A stretch of 64,000 nt of DNA, taken from NCBI GenBank assembly GCA_034008185.1, contig CM067081.1, positions 86,572,765 through 86,636,764 of the forward strand, written 5' to 3'. Origin of the DNA: Gorsachius magnificus (lineage: Eukaryota; Chordata; Aves; Pelecaniformes; Ardeidae). The notes under the pieces were generated by a model. That model was not told the DNA's origin, did not search any database, and worked only from the letters and a program-made list of their open reading frames with translations. Shown in pieces: positions 26,133 through 38,148 of the stretch. The number at the start of each line of letters is the position of its first letter. Positions within the stretch are counted from its first letter, which is position 1. Made by a program: the position numbers and the translations under genes.

Positions 26133-26721
26133 ACTGGTTTTGGCTGGGATAGAGTTGATTTTCTTCGTAGCAGCCCGCATGGTGCTGTGTTTTGGATCTG
26201 TGACCACAATAGTGTTGATAACACCCAGATGCTTTAGCTATTGCTGAGCAGGGCTTGCACAGCCTCAAGGCCTTCTCTGTATCTCACACTGCCCTGACAG
26301 TGAGCGGGCTGGGGGTGCACAAGAAGCTGGGAGGGGTCACAGCCAGGACAGCTGACTCCAACTGACCAAAGGGATATTCCATGCCATATGACATCATGCT
26401 CCACAATAAAAGCTAGGGGGAAGGAAGAGGAAGGAGGCACATTTGGAGTTATGGCATTTGTCTTCCCAAGTCACCATTACGTTTGATGAAGCCCTGCTTT
26501 CCTGGAGATGGCTAAACATCTGCTGGCTGATGGAGAGTAGAGAATGAATTCCTTATTTTTCTTTCCTTCCACAAGCAGCTTTTGCTTTACCTATTAAACT
26601 GACTTTATCTCAATCCACAAGTTTTCTTGCTTTTAACCTTTCAATTCACTTCCCCATCCCTCTGTTGGGGAGTGAGTGAGCAGCTGCATGGGGCTGAGCT
26701 GCACCCTGGGGTTAACCCACA
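26130..26721 (+). mobile_element. Solo ERVL-type LTR inserted in the CR1
   Basis: The LTR starts TGTACTGGTTTTGGCTGGG and ends GGTTAACCCACA, 592 bp with TG...CA ends. It is flanked by a perfect 5-bp direct repeat, ACATC (26125-26129 and 26722-26726), the length typical of ERVL-class integration. Inside are a TATA-like AATAAAAG near 26405 and an ATTAAA polyadenylation signal near 26595. No internal retroviral sequence follows, so it is a solo LTR left by LTR-LTR recombination. The CR1 endonuclease-to-RT sequence resumes on the other side. It lies antisense to SH3KBP1. Confidence 0.95.
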
Positions 26722-28740
26722 ACATCTCCCACTACATTCAACTCCACATGGGCTTTGGCTTTCCTAACCCCATCCCTCCACACACAGACTTTCTCTCTAC
26801 CTGCATCTTAGCTCACTTCTCCCTGCTTTCACCTCCTGTACTCTTTATGCTTGATTTTTGTCAGGAGCTCCAGTTCATCCATGAAGGCATCCTACCACCT
26901 CTGCTTGTTATCCTGCTTGGACCACTACTGAGCTTGGAGGAGGTGATCCCCGAAAACCAATCAGCTGGATCCCTCTTTTCTCCACAACTGTCTCCAGTGG
27001 GATTCTTCCAAGCAGATCCCCAAACAGGCCAGTATTTGTTCTTCCAAGTCCAGGGTTGCAATCCTGCTTTCTGCTTTTTCCCCTCCTCCTCTCTGAAACC
27101 TAAACTTTACCATCTCATGGTCAGTGCAGCCAAGGCTGCCCTCAGCCATCAGATCCCCAAACAGATCTTCCTTGTTTGGAAGTATGAGATCCAGCAGTCA
27201 ACACACTTCAGAAACCTCTGGACTGCTCACACCCAGGACATAAGCAAATTACTCTGTCCCTCCAGTAGATACCAGGGTTGTTGAAATCCTCCATGAGGGC
27301 CAGGTCCTGCCAACGTGAGCCTTATTCCAGCTGTCTGAAGAAGGTCTCATCAACTACTTCTTCCTGGTTAGGTAGTTTGTAGAGACACCCACCACAACAT
27401 CATCCACGTTGGTCTGTCCTGTAACCCACAAACTCTCAGGTGGCCCATCTGTCCCACAGCAGAGCTCCATGCATTTCAGCTGCTCTGCTGCAGGAAGAGT
27501 AACTCCCCTTCCTTGCCTTCCTAGCTTCTCCTTCCCAAAGAACCTGTATCCATCTATTCCAGCACTCCAGTCGTGTGAGCTATCCCATCATATCTTCATG
27601 ATCCCAACAAAATCGTAACTCTGCAACTGCATGCAGACATGTAATTACTCTTCTTTGAACCCCACACTGAGAGCATGAGAGCACAGACATTTCAGAGAGG
27701 TAACCAGCCATGCTGATTTCCCAGAAAGAGTATAGGAGTTTTCTCTGTAATTCTGAAAGACACTTCCTTGTTTATATGGATATGCTTGGAAAGGGCCCCC
27801 TTCAGTCCTGTTTTGTTGATTACAAGGTCCCTAGTATTTCCACCACCCTACACATTTTGTTTGCCAACCTGGTCCACCGCTTCCTCACAAGATTGTTGGT
27901 CATCCTCTCCTTCCCCCATCATTACTATTTTAAAGCTCTCCTCATCAGGTTGGCCAGCCTGTTAGAAAAGATGTTTTTGCCCCACCTAGTCAGGTGGATC
28001 CCATCTTTTCCAAACAATCATCAAAGAGGGTCCCATGATCAAAAAAACTAAAACTCTGTTGTTGACACCAGCTGTGCAACCAATTGTTACCTGCAGGATC
28101 TGTCCACTCCTCCTCACACCACTCCTTCTCACTGACAGGATCAAGGAGAAAACCACCCAGACTCCCATGCCTTTGACCATCACCCCAGAGGTCACAGCTG
28201 ATACTTTCCAGATCACTCCTGGCAATATCATTGAAGCTTATGTGGAAGAGCAGCAGGGGGTAGTAGCCCGAGGGCCAGACAAACCTTGGCAGTCTTTCCA
28301 CAACATTGCAGATCCAAGCCCCTGGCAAGCAACAAGCCTCCCTAGATGACAGGTCAGGTCAGCAGAATGGAGTCTCCATCCTCCACAGCAGGGAATTTCC
28401 CTACTATTATCACTTGCCACTTTCTCCTGGTGCTCCTACGTGGCTCAGATTTAGCCAGCTCGGATGTTCCACTGGATGGAGCACTCAGACCCTCATCACC
28501 TACAAGAGCACTGAATCTGTTCTGTAATTGTGGATCTTGAGGTGGAGCAGGAGCCTTCCTCCTGGTCTCAGAAGTTATAAACTGCAGGCTTCCCGACTTG
28601 TTATTCTAGGAATCTCCAATCCCACCCCAAGAGGCACAGACTCTGCCTGTCCTTCATTGAGGAAACTTGCGGGTTTGGGCTCTTGAAGCCTCAGGGACTT
28701 GGCGAAGACCTGGAAAGCCCAGCCCTTTGAGCTCAACCAT

Positions 28741-31700
28741 CCAGCCACTTTTTAAATCCACCTAGTTGCCCTGCAGCATACCACCACAACTACTGAGCCA
28801 TTCCACAACACCTTTGGCAGTTTCTGGACCCCTTCTGTGCCAACTACACAAATTAGGGAATCTGTTGAACTTGAGCTATTCATTCCAGTTACATTAAAAA
28901 AAAAAAAAAAAAAAAAAAGAGATACATTTCTAAAATATGAAGCACAGTCCCTAAAAATAGCATTGATATTATCCACATATGCATACTTTACCCCAGAGAA
29001 ACCAGTAAAGTCGGTTCAGAAAAAGTATCTACACAATAGCTCTCCAAAGACTACTGGATTCAGGCAGCGGCACCTAGTTACACACGCTAAGTCTCTCACC
29101 AATGAAAATGTGTATCTCCACAGAACGCATCAGCACTCAGGCTCAGAAAAGGAAAAATTCAGACTATTTAGCAGACTTTTTGAGAGCAAGGCCCTGTATC
29201 CTTCATTTCTAAGCAACCTACTAGGATGCTCTCAGGACACACAGCTTACATGCTGCTTTTTGAATGTATCAAGTAATTTCTTCCCCCTATTTAGGAAGCT
29301 TTTAGATCCTATTCTCATTTTGCTGTGGATGCAAATACATACCACTTTGCTCTGTGTTCTCTCTAAGCAACCAGGAGATGGTTAGAGAGTTGTAAGGGGG
29401 AGATGGCAATGGAGCAGGGATTGGGGCTGGCTCCAACTACCGATTCTTCAAATACTCAACATTCAGACTGCACCAAGACATACTGAAGGAAAGCAAACAA
29501 CTTTCCCACTCTCTAAGTTCCATGTTTTAAAAAAGTTTAGTACCCGTTGCTGTGCTTGCAGTTCTCCCCTACAAAGGCTATAAAACTGACATGATTCTTG
29601 ACAGTTTATTTTTCTTATTAATTATGTTCTCTCTCATGAAGAGAGCCCAAAAGGTAGGACAGGGCTGTTGAGTTGAGTCTACCGCTGCTTGGGTAGGCTG
29701 CAAGCACAAGTTTATCTGCCTCGCACTAATTCATATACAGGCAGCTGCAGCTGTTCAACCGCTTTTGTTTTACTGGAAGTTTAATTAAACAAACAAAAAA
29801 CCCCTTTACTCTGCAGGCTCTTCTCTGTCTATAAAAGTTTCCACTTATTAAAAAACACATATAAATATTTTTAAAAGCTGTATCCTCTCAGAGAATTTGA
29901 TTACTGGAACATAAGTGTGTGTAAGCTGTCAGAGGCATATGAGTCACCAAGAATGGACCGCACAATTGAGATGTTTATAAACTCTTCAAAGGAAACCAAG
30001 AGCACAGTTTGGAAAGAGGAATAAAAGCACACCTAACAAATGTGCAGATTGTGACAAATTGACGGGAAGGTACTTCTGAGATCACTCAAAATTCTCATTT
30101 ATCACACTACTGAAGCTTGCAGAGCATATGACAGCCTAAAAGTGCTTCATAATTTATAGGTCCATGCAGTTGCAGTTTTCAAATCAAGCTCATTTTCTAA
30201 AGCATGCTAAAGCACACCGCCTTCTCAAACTGTGTTTTGAAAAATTCATTCTGCCAGTCAAACTTAATCTTTTTTGTTTCTTTTGAGGTAAAATTTTGTC
30301 TTCATGGAAGCTGGATTGATACTGGCAACAACATTGATCTAGATATGCTAAGAAAAAAGCAGATGCAAGTTCTGCTCCTCACCTCTAAGTACAGCATACC
30401 TCATTCCTGAAGTGCTGTGCTAGATTTCTCCTCAGGAACTGGATTAAAACAGCGTCCCAGTTTGCACAATGATTTATGACGTGAGAAAACACTCCATGGA
30501 CAGTGAGCTCAAACTAATTTTATTTGTTAACCAACAAAGGCTCTTAAGCCCAGCTCTGCCAAGGTAAACAGCTTGTTACATTAACAGCCAAAACCCAAAT
30601 CCCTTTTGAGCCAAAAGCAACATAAACCAGCAAAATCGGGGCACACAGATCTGGCTTCTCTTTTTGGTGCATTTTTCTTCAAAATATTGTACTCCACAAT
30701 GCCTGAAAGTCAAACCTGCCCCAGCTATTCCTAGCCTTATATTACCATCAATCCAAATTGTAACATAAAAACTCATGAAACAGAATCAAAGCTAGTTATT
30801 ACAAACTCTGCTGGAGACTGGCACAGTACAACTCATTACTGCAATGTCATGGACAAAGGGGTTTTTTTTAATTTAATGCTTACTGGTTTGGGTTTAAAAT
30901 ACAAAATTTGAAATGTTAATGCTGTGAATCAGGAATCAAAATGTAACCTCTTAGCTATATTTAAAACACATGTATCTGGAAAAAAAAACCAACTGCTGAT
31001 TAAAAGTTTAATTATTCCCACCTGTCATTCCCCAAATTAGTCTTACATACACATACGAAATGATTTTGTTGATAATTACAAACATTTTTCCTATTGATTA
31101 GTTTGTTTCCTTGCCACATTTTAAATCACAAGTAAAATCTAATCTCTTAAAGCTGACCTAGTCAGAATAAGCATTTATTTAATAATGCCACCAATATTTG
31201 AAGACATGAGTGTCTCAGTTTACGCTATTTTCAACTATTGTACAGTGTCTTTCCAAGCAAGAAATGAATCAAGAAAAGAAACAGAGATTTGTTACTGTGC
31301 AACAAAAACTACATTATTAAATCAGCTTGTGGTGACATCTGAAGTGTGTAGGCACAATGGAAATGTTATTAACGTCTTTGGCGCTATTCCACCCAAGTAA
31401 CAGCATCCATATGGCAACACCACCTTCTGCAGCAGCATGGTTTCACACACAAATGCAGACCTTAAAACTAGTGTATACAGTTAGACATGGCAGTCAAAGA
31501 GTTAAGAGCTTCTCTACTGTAACTTTTGTGTTTTCACTTTTGTTAGTCACTCAGCTTCAGGTGAATGATAAACACACGTTGCATTGGCTTCCCCATAAAA
31601 CCAGAACTGAAACTAGACAAACTACCTTCAAATATTCTACACTAAAGCTTTAATTTAAGTTCAAATTACATTTCCTCAGAAGAGAATACAACAGAGCTTT

Positions 31701-34375
31701 TCTCTTTTGCATAAAGATAACTGTTCAGAAGTAACAAAGACAGCATGAACAGGCATCACGCAACAATCCTACTCTTATGTCACGCTCTGCATAAGCCTCT
31801 ATAGGGAAGTCCCAGTGACTACAGTAGGCTTTTTCACCAAAACCTCTTAGTTGAGAAGTTGGAGTGCACTCCATTTCTGTTACACATTTCTCTTACAAAA
31901 CTGCTACAAAGATTCATTTGGTAGGAAATACTTAATAGGGTATCAACATTTCCATTATAAGTACATTTTATAACTGGTTAACAATCTGGCCATCAAATTC
32001 CATCTGCCTCAAAACTTGCTAGACAAGGTCTTACTTCAGAAGTGCTGGTCTGTTTGAGAGAGATAGGTATGAGCTGGTGAACATTCTAGGCTTTTAGTGC
32101 TTATGGGCATACTTTAAAAAAAATAGTATTTTTGCTACACAACAGGTTGCAATAAAGCAAGTAAGACATTAGGAGCCACTGGGAGGGAAAAAATCAGTAC
32201 CTTTTATTAGACCAGATGGCAAAGCATGACTTACATTCTGAACTCAAATGAAAACAAAACAAAACAAAAAAAAAAAACAACCCCCAAACAAACCAAAAAC
32301 CCCCAAACAAAACCCATACTACATTACATTCAATAGTACTAGTTTCCTAACCTAGACCTGGAGGGCCAGAGAGCCTGAAGACTGAATGTGACCTATGAGG
32401 CCATTTGTTTTCTGGACTCTAGGAACACTGAGCAGCTGGCAGGCCAATCACACGGGGGACGCTGTGCTACAAACGTGTTTGAGGGAGGAGGAGGAAAAGA
32501 GATTCATGTAAGGTCTGGCAGAATTTATTACAGATGGCACAGCACTGACAAGAAGTGAATGCACAGGTGTAACCACTGAATGCCCACCTGGGGCTCCAAA
32601 AGTCCTTCCTACACAAAACCATCACAACTATTGTAGGCATCAGCTATAACATCTCTATGATTATTATAACTAAACGGCTGTTAGCATCTGGGAAGAAGAG
32701 TTCGGATGGAGCTCTTCTACCAGAGGACAAAATGATCTGTAGTTTGTAAAGACTCAACTCTCCCAATGTCATTACACTTTATAATTCTAGATAAATGAGC
32801 CACTGAATAGCCTTTTGAGGCATCACTCTATCAAAATGAAATGCCTATTGCAACGTGCTACCTCTGAAATGCACACAAAACCCAATTAAATAATTAATAA
32901 TAAACCACTAACTTTACAGCTTAAATGTAGTTCGCAACAGGGATTTTTAAGAAAGCTTGAGCCCTCTGTTTTGTAGCATTATCTGTGGCAGAAAAAATTA
33001 ACTTAAACATTTTATATCTGCTTGATTGAAAGCAATTATCAAAGAACTGCAATTTTCTTGAAAAATTAATTCTAAATTTTGTTTATTTTTTAACATTTTT
33101 TCTTTTGCAACACTCAGGAATAATACTCTTTGCTAAAAGTATTTGCAAGGATCCAGCTTAATGAAAAAGAAAAGCTCGAGGGTGGGGGGAAACAGTATCG
33201 GAAAGAAAAGCTGTACTATTCAATATTCAAGAGGTTAAATCCATGGTACATGATAAACAGCAACTCCTCTGCAAAGACAACAGCTTTCAGTTTACATTAC
33301 ATTTTCCTATTTCCCCTTTGAAAACAATGGGGGGGAACTAAAGGTCATAGTCCTAGAATAGCATCTTCACTGAATCACTCCATCAAGAGCAAAGCACTCA
33401 CAGAAGAGGCCACCTCAGTCATGCTGCACATGAACCTTTCTATGTTACAGTCTCAGTTCCCTCCTACAGGCCACAAATGCTCTTCACCCGGCTTGCACAC
33501 TTGTTGGAAACATGGTAGGCAGCCAGAGAGCCCTTAGGACAGGTGGGAAGCATCTGAGAGGAAGACCTGATGTGTGCAATGCACACATACGCACATACGC
33601 AGGCACAGAAACAGGGGAGCTGTGCAGAGGACCCCAACCAAAACCTAATTTGGAGGACAGAGTGAACACTTGGCCTAGGGCTGTCCTGACGTGACTCTTT
33701 GGGCAACAGCAGAGCAGAAGCCACTCCAGCTGACATTAACGCCCGAGCTGTGCTCCAGGAAAAGAGGAGAGCTAGTTTTCTGTTTTGCAAACAGGGATCA
33801 GTATGTTTGGTTCCAGCTTTTAAAACACACAAACATCAAGTTATTCTAGTGGAATTTACCCAGCAGGGCAAGAAATACTTTATATTCCAGCTAAGGCATT
33901 TGGTATGACCACAATTCATTGCAAAAATCTCACGTATACAGTTAGGTAAATAAACAACAACAGTAAGCCAGTGCATTTGTATTTCTGTGGGGTGTTCCCA
34001 TATAAAATATCCATCTCAGCAGTTCTGTGGTAAACAACTTCAGGCAGGTACTTCTCATAAACGTTACGCATTTGTTCAGCTTTTGTTAGACCTATCACAG
34101 TACTTGCGTCTCACTGAATTTATTATGTCATACTCGTATCTCCAATACAAACTTTTAAAACAATATGACACAGCACATCTGAGCAACAGAGATGTTCATC
34201 CACATAAAACTACAGAGTAAGCAAGGAAAAAAAAAAACATTGTGGTAGTTCTAAATGGCAGCAGTTACGCCTGTATTCCCAAAGGCTCCCTTGTATACCA
34301 CTTTGGATCTAACGATACATGTTAGCTTCTATTGGGCCAAGTCTCCTTAACCCTTTTGAAAGAGTGAGATTGTAT
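28741..34375. other. SH3KBP1 intron 1, no recognised gene
   Basis: Unique-looking AT-rich sequence. It contains A23 at 28896-28918 and an A-rich CAAA-type tract at 32250-32315. The plus-strand open frame 28837-29385 runs through the A23 tract (a lysine run) and is not credible as a gene. No RNA gene is seen. Confidence 0.55.
28896..28918. repeat. A23 homopolymer
   Basis: Twenty-three consecutive A on the plus strand, about 155 bases beyond the 5' end assigned to the long CR1. There is no AATAAA signal upstream and no recognisable processed gene, so I treat it as a simple repeat. Confidence 0.9.
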
Positions 34376-34380
34376 AGTGT

Positions 34381-34930
34381 TGTGGTTTAACCTGGCAGGC
34401 AGCTGAACCCCACACAGTCCTTCGCTCACTCCTTCTGCAGTGGGATGGGAGAGAGAATCAGAAAAAAGGTAAAACTCATGGGCTGAGATAAAGACAATTT
34501 AATAGGGCAGAAAAGGAAAGGAAAATAGTAAGAATGATAAAAGAATATACAAAACAAGTGATGCACAATGCAATTCCTCATCACCCGCTGAACTGATGCT
34601 CAGCCAGTTCCCAAGCACTGTCTGCACCCACCCCAGCCAACTCCCCCCATTTTTTTGTTCAGCATGACATCATATGGCATGGAATATTCCTTTGGCCAGT
34701 TTGGGTCAGCTGTCCTGGTTGTGTCCCCTCCCAGCTTCTGGTGCACTTCCAGCCTCCTCACTGGCAGGGCAGTACGAGAAGCTGAAAAGTCCTTGACTTA
34801 GTGTAAGCACTGCTCAGCCACAACTAAAACATCAGGATATTATTCTCATCCTAAATCCAAAACACAGCACTATACCAGCTACAAGGAAAAAAAAAAAAAA
34901 ATTAACTCTATCCCAGCCAAAAGCAGGACA
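34381..34930 (-). repeat. 3' LTR of the ERVL element
   Basis: 550 bp, beginning TGTCCTGCTTTTGGCTGGGA and ending GGTTAAACCACA on the minus strand. It shares many blocks with the LTR at 26130-26721 (GCTGGGATAGAGTTAA, the CATATGRCATCATGC block, GATAAAGACAATTTAAT read in complement). It carries an A-rich expansion near its start (34889-34902). Confidence 0.93.
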
Positions 34931-35199
34931 ATATCCACCCCTTATTCTATACCATCTACATCATGCCCAGGCCTCACACTTTCCAATACATTATAATTAA
35001 TCACCACCTTTCCTGTCTTTTGATAGATACACACAGGTATCATTCCCTTAGTCTATAGGCCATCCCTATAAAATGTCCATTGAGTTCATTTAGGCCATGA
35101 CTTTGGGCTTCATTAATTTGGGCGATTCTTACTGTTGTACCGTTGATATGGCATAAAGCCACCACAGAAGTGATGACATATAGTGTTATGCAGCAATTA

Positions 35200-38065
35200 A
35201 CAACAATTCAGTTCATTGGCTATTTTCACCCAAAATCAAATCCTCTTGATGTACACATCAGACTTCCCCATCCTTCCGCATCACCCACCAAGCGCACCAA
35301 GGTCCTTGAGCAAAAGTAATCCCACAAATGGGTTTGCTTTTGCCCAAGGCAGGAATAACCCAGCCTGTGTTCCCCAGCATATTTTTTACGTGCACTACAG
35401 GGACTTTATCCCCTTCTACAGTACATAAAAGTTTTGACTAGGCAGAGCCAGCTTGATTGACAGATCCCCTAGAGCTGACTAACCAGGTGGCTTTTGCTAA
35501 ATGTGTATTCCAATGTTTGAACATCCCAGCACCCATGGCTCTCAGTGTCGATTTAACAGTCCATTGTATCATTCGATTTTCCTGGAGGCTGGTGCATGAT
35601 AGGGTATGTGATATACCCACTCGATGCCATGCTCTTTGGACCAGGTGTCCATGAGGTTGTTTTGGAAATGAGTCCCATTGTCTGACTCAATTCTTTCTGG
35701 TGTGCCATGTCACCATACGACCTGTTTTTCAAGGCCCAGGACAGTGTTACAGGTGGTGGCATGGGGCACGGGATATGTTTCCAGCCACCCATGGCGCTGT
35801 CTTGGCAGGTTTTGGGGAGCGCATGTTTCATATTCATGGATAACGTGTGCAATAGTGTCCATAGTTAAGTCCACCTCTCAATCACAAGCCCATCTATATG
35901 TTGCATCTCTTCCTTGATGGTCTGAGGTGTCATGGGCCCACTGAGCTATAAACAATTCACCCTTGTGTTGCCAGCCCAGGTCCACCTGAGCCAGTTCAAC
36001 CTTAGCAGCCTGATCCACCTGCTGATTGTTTTGATGTTCTTCAGTGGCCCGACTCAGGTATGTGAGCATCTACATCATGTACTTTTACAGCCAGTTTCTC
36101 TACCCAGGCAGCAATATCTTGCCACAATGCTGCAGCCCAGATGGGTTTGCCTCTGTGCTGACAGTTGTTTTGCTTCCATTGCTGCAACTACTCCCACAGG
36201 GCATTTGCCACCATCCGTGAGTCAGCATAGAGATAGAGCACTGGCCATTTTTCTCATTCAGCAATATCTAAAGCCAGCTGGATGGCTTTCACTTCTGCAA
36301 CCTGACTTGATTCACCTTCTTCAGCAGTTTCTGTGACTTGTCATGTAGGACTCCATACAGCAGCCTTCCACCTTCGATGCTTTCCCACAAGACAGCATGA
36401 CCCATCAGTGAACAGGGCATATTGCTTCTCATTTTCTGGCAGCTTATTATACAGCAGGGCCTCTTCAGCATGTGTCACCTCCTCCTCTAGAGATATTCCA
36501 AAATCTTTGCCTTCTGGCTAGTCCACGATCACTTTCAAGATTCCTGGGCAATTGGGGTTTCCTATCTGAGCCCGTTGTGTAATTGGTGCGACCCACTTAT
36601 TCCATATAGCATCAGTTCCATGACGTGTAGAGGGGACCCTCCCTTTGAACATCCAGCCCAGCACTGGCAGTCGGGGTGCGAACAGGAGGTGTGCTTCAGT
36701 ACCAACCACTTCTGAAGCAGCTTAAACCCCTTCACATGCTGCCAATCTCTCTTTTCATGTGGAGTATAGCGGGCCTCGGATCCTCTGTATCCCCAGCTCC
36801 AAAACCCTAGGGGTCGGCCTCAAGTCTCCCCTGGTGCTTTCTGCAAGAAGTTCCAGGTAGGGCCATTCTCACCAGCTGTGTTGTAGAGCACATTTTTTAC
36901 ATCTTGTCCTGCCTGGACTGGCCCAAGGACTACTGCGTGAACTGTCTCCTGTTTAATTTGTTCAAAGGCTCATTGTTGCTCAGAGCTCCATTTGAATTGT
37001 TCTTTTTCCAGGTCACTTAGTAGAGAGGGCTTACGATTTGGAATATGCATTCTTCAAAAACCCACAACACCCAAGAAAGCCTGTGTTTCCTTTTGCTAGT
37101 TGGTGGAGACATGGCTGTTATTTTGTTGATCACATCCATTGGAATTTGAGAACATCCATCTTGCCATTTTATTCCTAAAAACTGGATCTCCTGTGCCGGT
37201 TCCTTGACCTTACTTTGTTTTATGGCAAAATGGGCCTTCCACAGGATTTGGACTATTTTCTTCCCTTTCTCAAAAACCTCTTCTGCTGTGTTGCCCCATA
37301 TAGTGATGTCATCAATGTGTTGCAGATGTTCTGGAGCCTCACCGAGTTCCAGTGCAGTCTGAATGAGTCCATGGGTAATGGTGGGGCTGTGTTTCCACCC
37401 CTGGGGCTATCGATTCCAGGTGTACCGGACGTCCCTCCAAGTGAAACCCAACTGTGGCCTGCACTCTGCAGCCAAAGCGATTGGGAAAAACACTTAGCAA
37501 TGTCAACTGTGGCATACCACTTGGCTCACTCAGCGGTGGCATGACTTCATTCAGGCCACGAACTACTACTATTGTTTTTCTCCACTCTCCATTAGACTTT
37601 CACACTGGCCATATGGAACTGTTGAGCGAGTCTTGCTCATCACTCCTTGGCTCTCCAGTTGACAAATCAGCTTATGGATGAGAATCAGGGCGTCTTGGTT
37701 GGTGCAATATTGCCGCCAGTGCACCGTTGTGGTAGTGATCAACACCCATTGGTCTTTGGCCCTCAGCAACCTCACAACAGAAGGGTCCTCTGAGAGACCA
37801 GGCAAGGTGGACAGCTGCTTAATTTCCTCCGTCTCCAAGGCAGCTATACCAAAAGCCCACCAGTACCCTTTTGGGTCCTTGAAATACCCTCTCCTGAGGT
37901 AGTTTATGCCAGGGATGCACAGAGCCTCTGGGCCAGTCACAACAGGGTGCTTTTGCCACTCGTTGCTGGTTAGGCTCACTTTGGCTTCCAATACAGTCAG
38001 CTGTTGGGATCCCCCTGTCACTCCAGAAATACAACAGGGTTCTGTCCCTGTATAGCTTGATGGTG
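35200..38065 (-). pseudogene. ERVL pol remnant (protease end, RT, RNase H, integrase)
   Basis: Pieces in retroviral pol order are visible on the minus strand. The longest open stretch (38138-37569) starts in the LTR stub and covers the protease end and RT start. RT continues through about 37040, and its catalytic box reads HIDD at 37319-37308 where Y-x-D-D is the rule. RNase H remnants lie at about 36200-36700. Integrase has its zinc-binding N-terminus near 35880-36070, a core SDNGTHF near 35670, and a stop codon immediately after the catalytic-region glutamate near 35578. Frameshifts and stops separate these parts, so no functional polyprotein is possible. No gag or envelope is seen; ERVL elements normally lack env. 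Confidence 0.88.
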
Positions 38066-38148
38066 TTATTCTCATCCTAAATCCAAAACACAGCACTATA
38101 CCAGCTACTAGGAAGGAAATTAGCTCTATCCCAGCCAAAACCAGGACA
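38066..38148 (-). repeat. 5' LTR stub of the ERVL element
   Basis: The minus strand reads TGTCCTGGTTTTGGCTGGGA onward and matches the first part of the 3' LTR, apart from the A-rich expansion and a few substitutions. After GGATTTAGGATGAGAATAAC it passes directly into pol sequence, so the deletion joint is near 38065. Confidence 0.88.

Larger units (their letters stand above)
24405..28740 (-). mobile_element. Long, decayed CR1 LINE, interrupted by an LTR
   Basis: CR1 is a non-LTR retrotransposon. Reading the minus strand from high to low coordinates, I see an esterase-like (SGNH) region at 27980-28330 (YYPLLLFH, FFDHGTLF); an AP-type endonuclease at about 27050-27720, ending in the GCTDHEM motif; the pre-RT linker and RT start (25453-26129); the RT catalytic motif FADD (25235-25224); and the C-terminal region ending FPSLEIFKTWL (about 24530). 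A CR1 3' tail follows to about 24405. Frameshifts and stops occur throughout, so it is dead. Without the 597 bp of LTR plus target duplication it is about 3.7 kb, unusually long for CR1, which is mostly 5'-truncated. The 5' boundary is approximate. Confidence 0.9.
34381..38148 (-). mobile_element. ERVL-type endogenous retrovirus, internally deleted
   Basis: On the minus strand the order is an 83-bp stub of the 5' LTR (38148-38066), broken pol, a purine-rich tract (AATAAGGGGTGGAT, near 34935-34950) and a complete 3' LTR (34930-34381). The rest of the 5' LTR, the primer site, gag and the beginning of pol are absent. The flanks AGTGT (34376-34380) and CACAG (38149-38153) do not match, so no target duplication survives. 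The LTR belongs to the same family as the solo LTR at 26130. It lies in the same orientation as SH3KBP1, so its polyadenylation signals could be read by that transcript. Confidence 0.92.

Noticed and set aside
26676..27284. Plus-strand open frame of 202 codons
   Set aside because: It is the antisense of the LTR end and the CR1 endonuclease region; the real signal is on the minus strand.
28837..29385. Plus-strand open frame of 182 codons
   Set aside because: Depends on the A23 tract (lysine run), and no family resemblance was seen.
35932..36336. Plus-strand open frame of 134 codons
   Set aside because: Antisense of the ERVL RNase H/integrase region.
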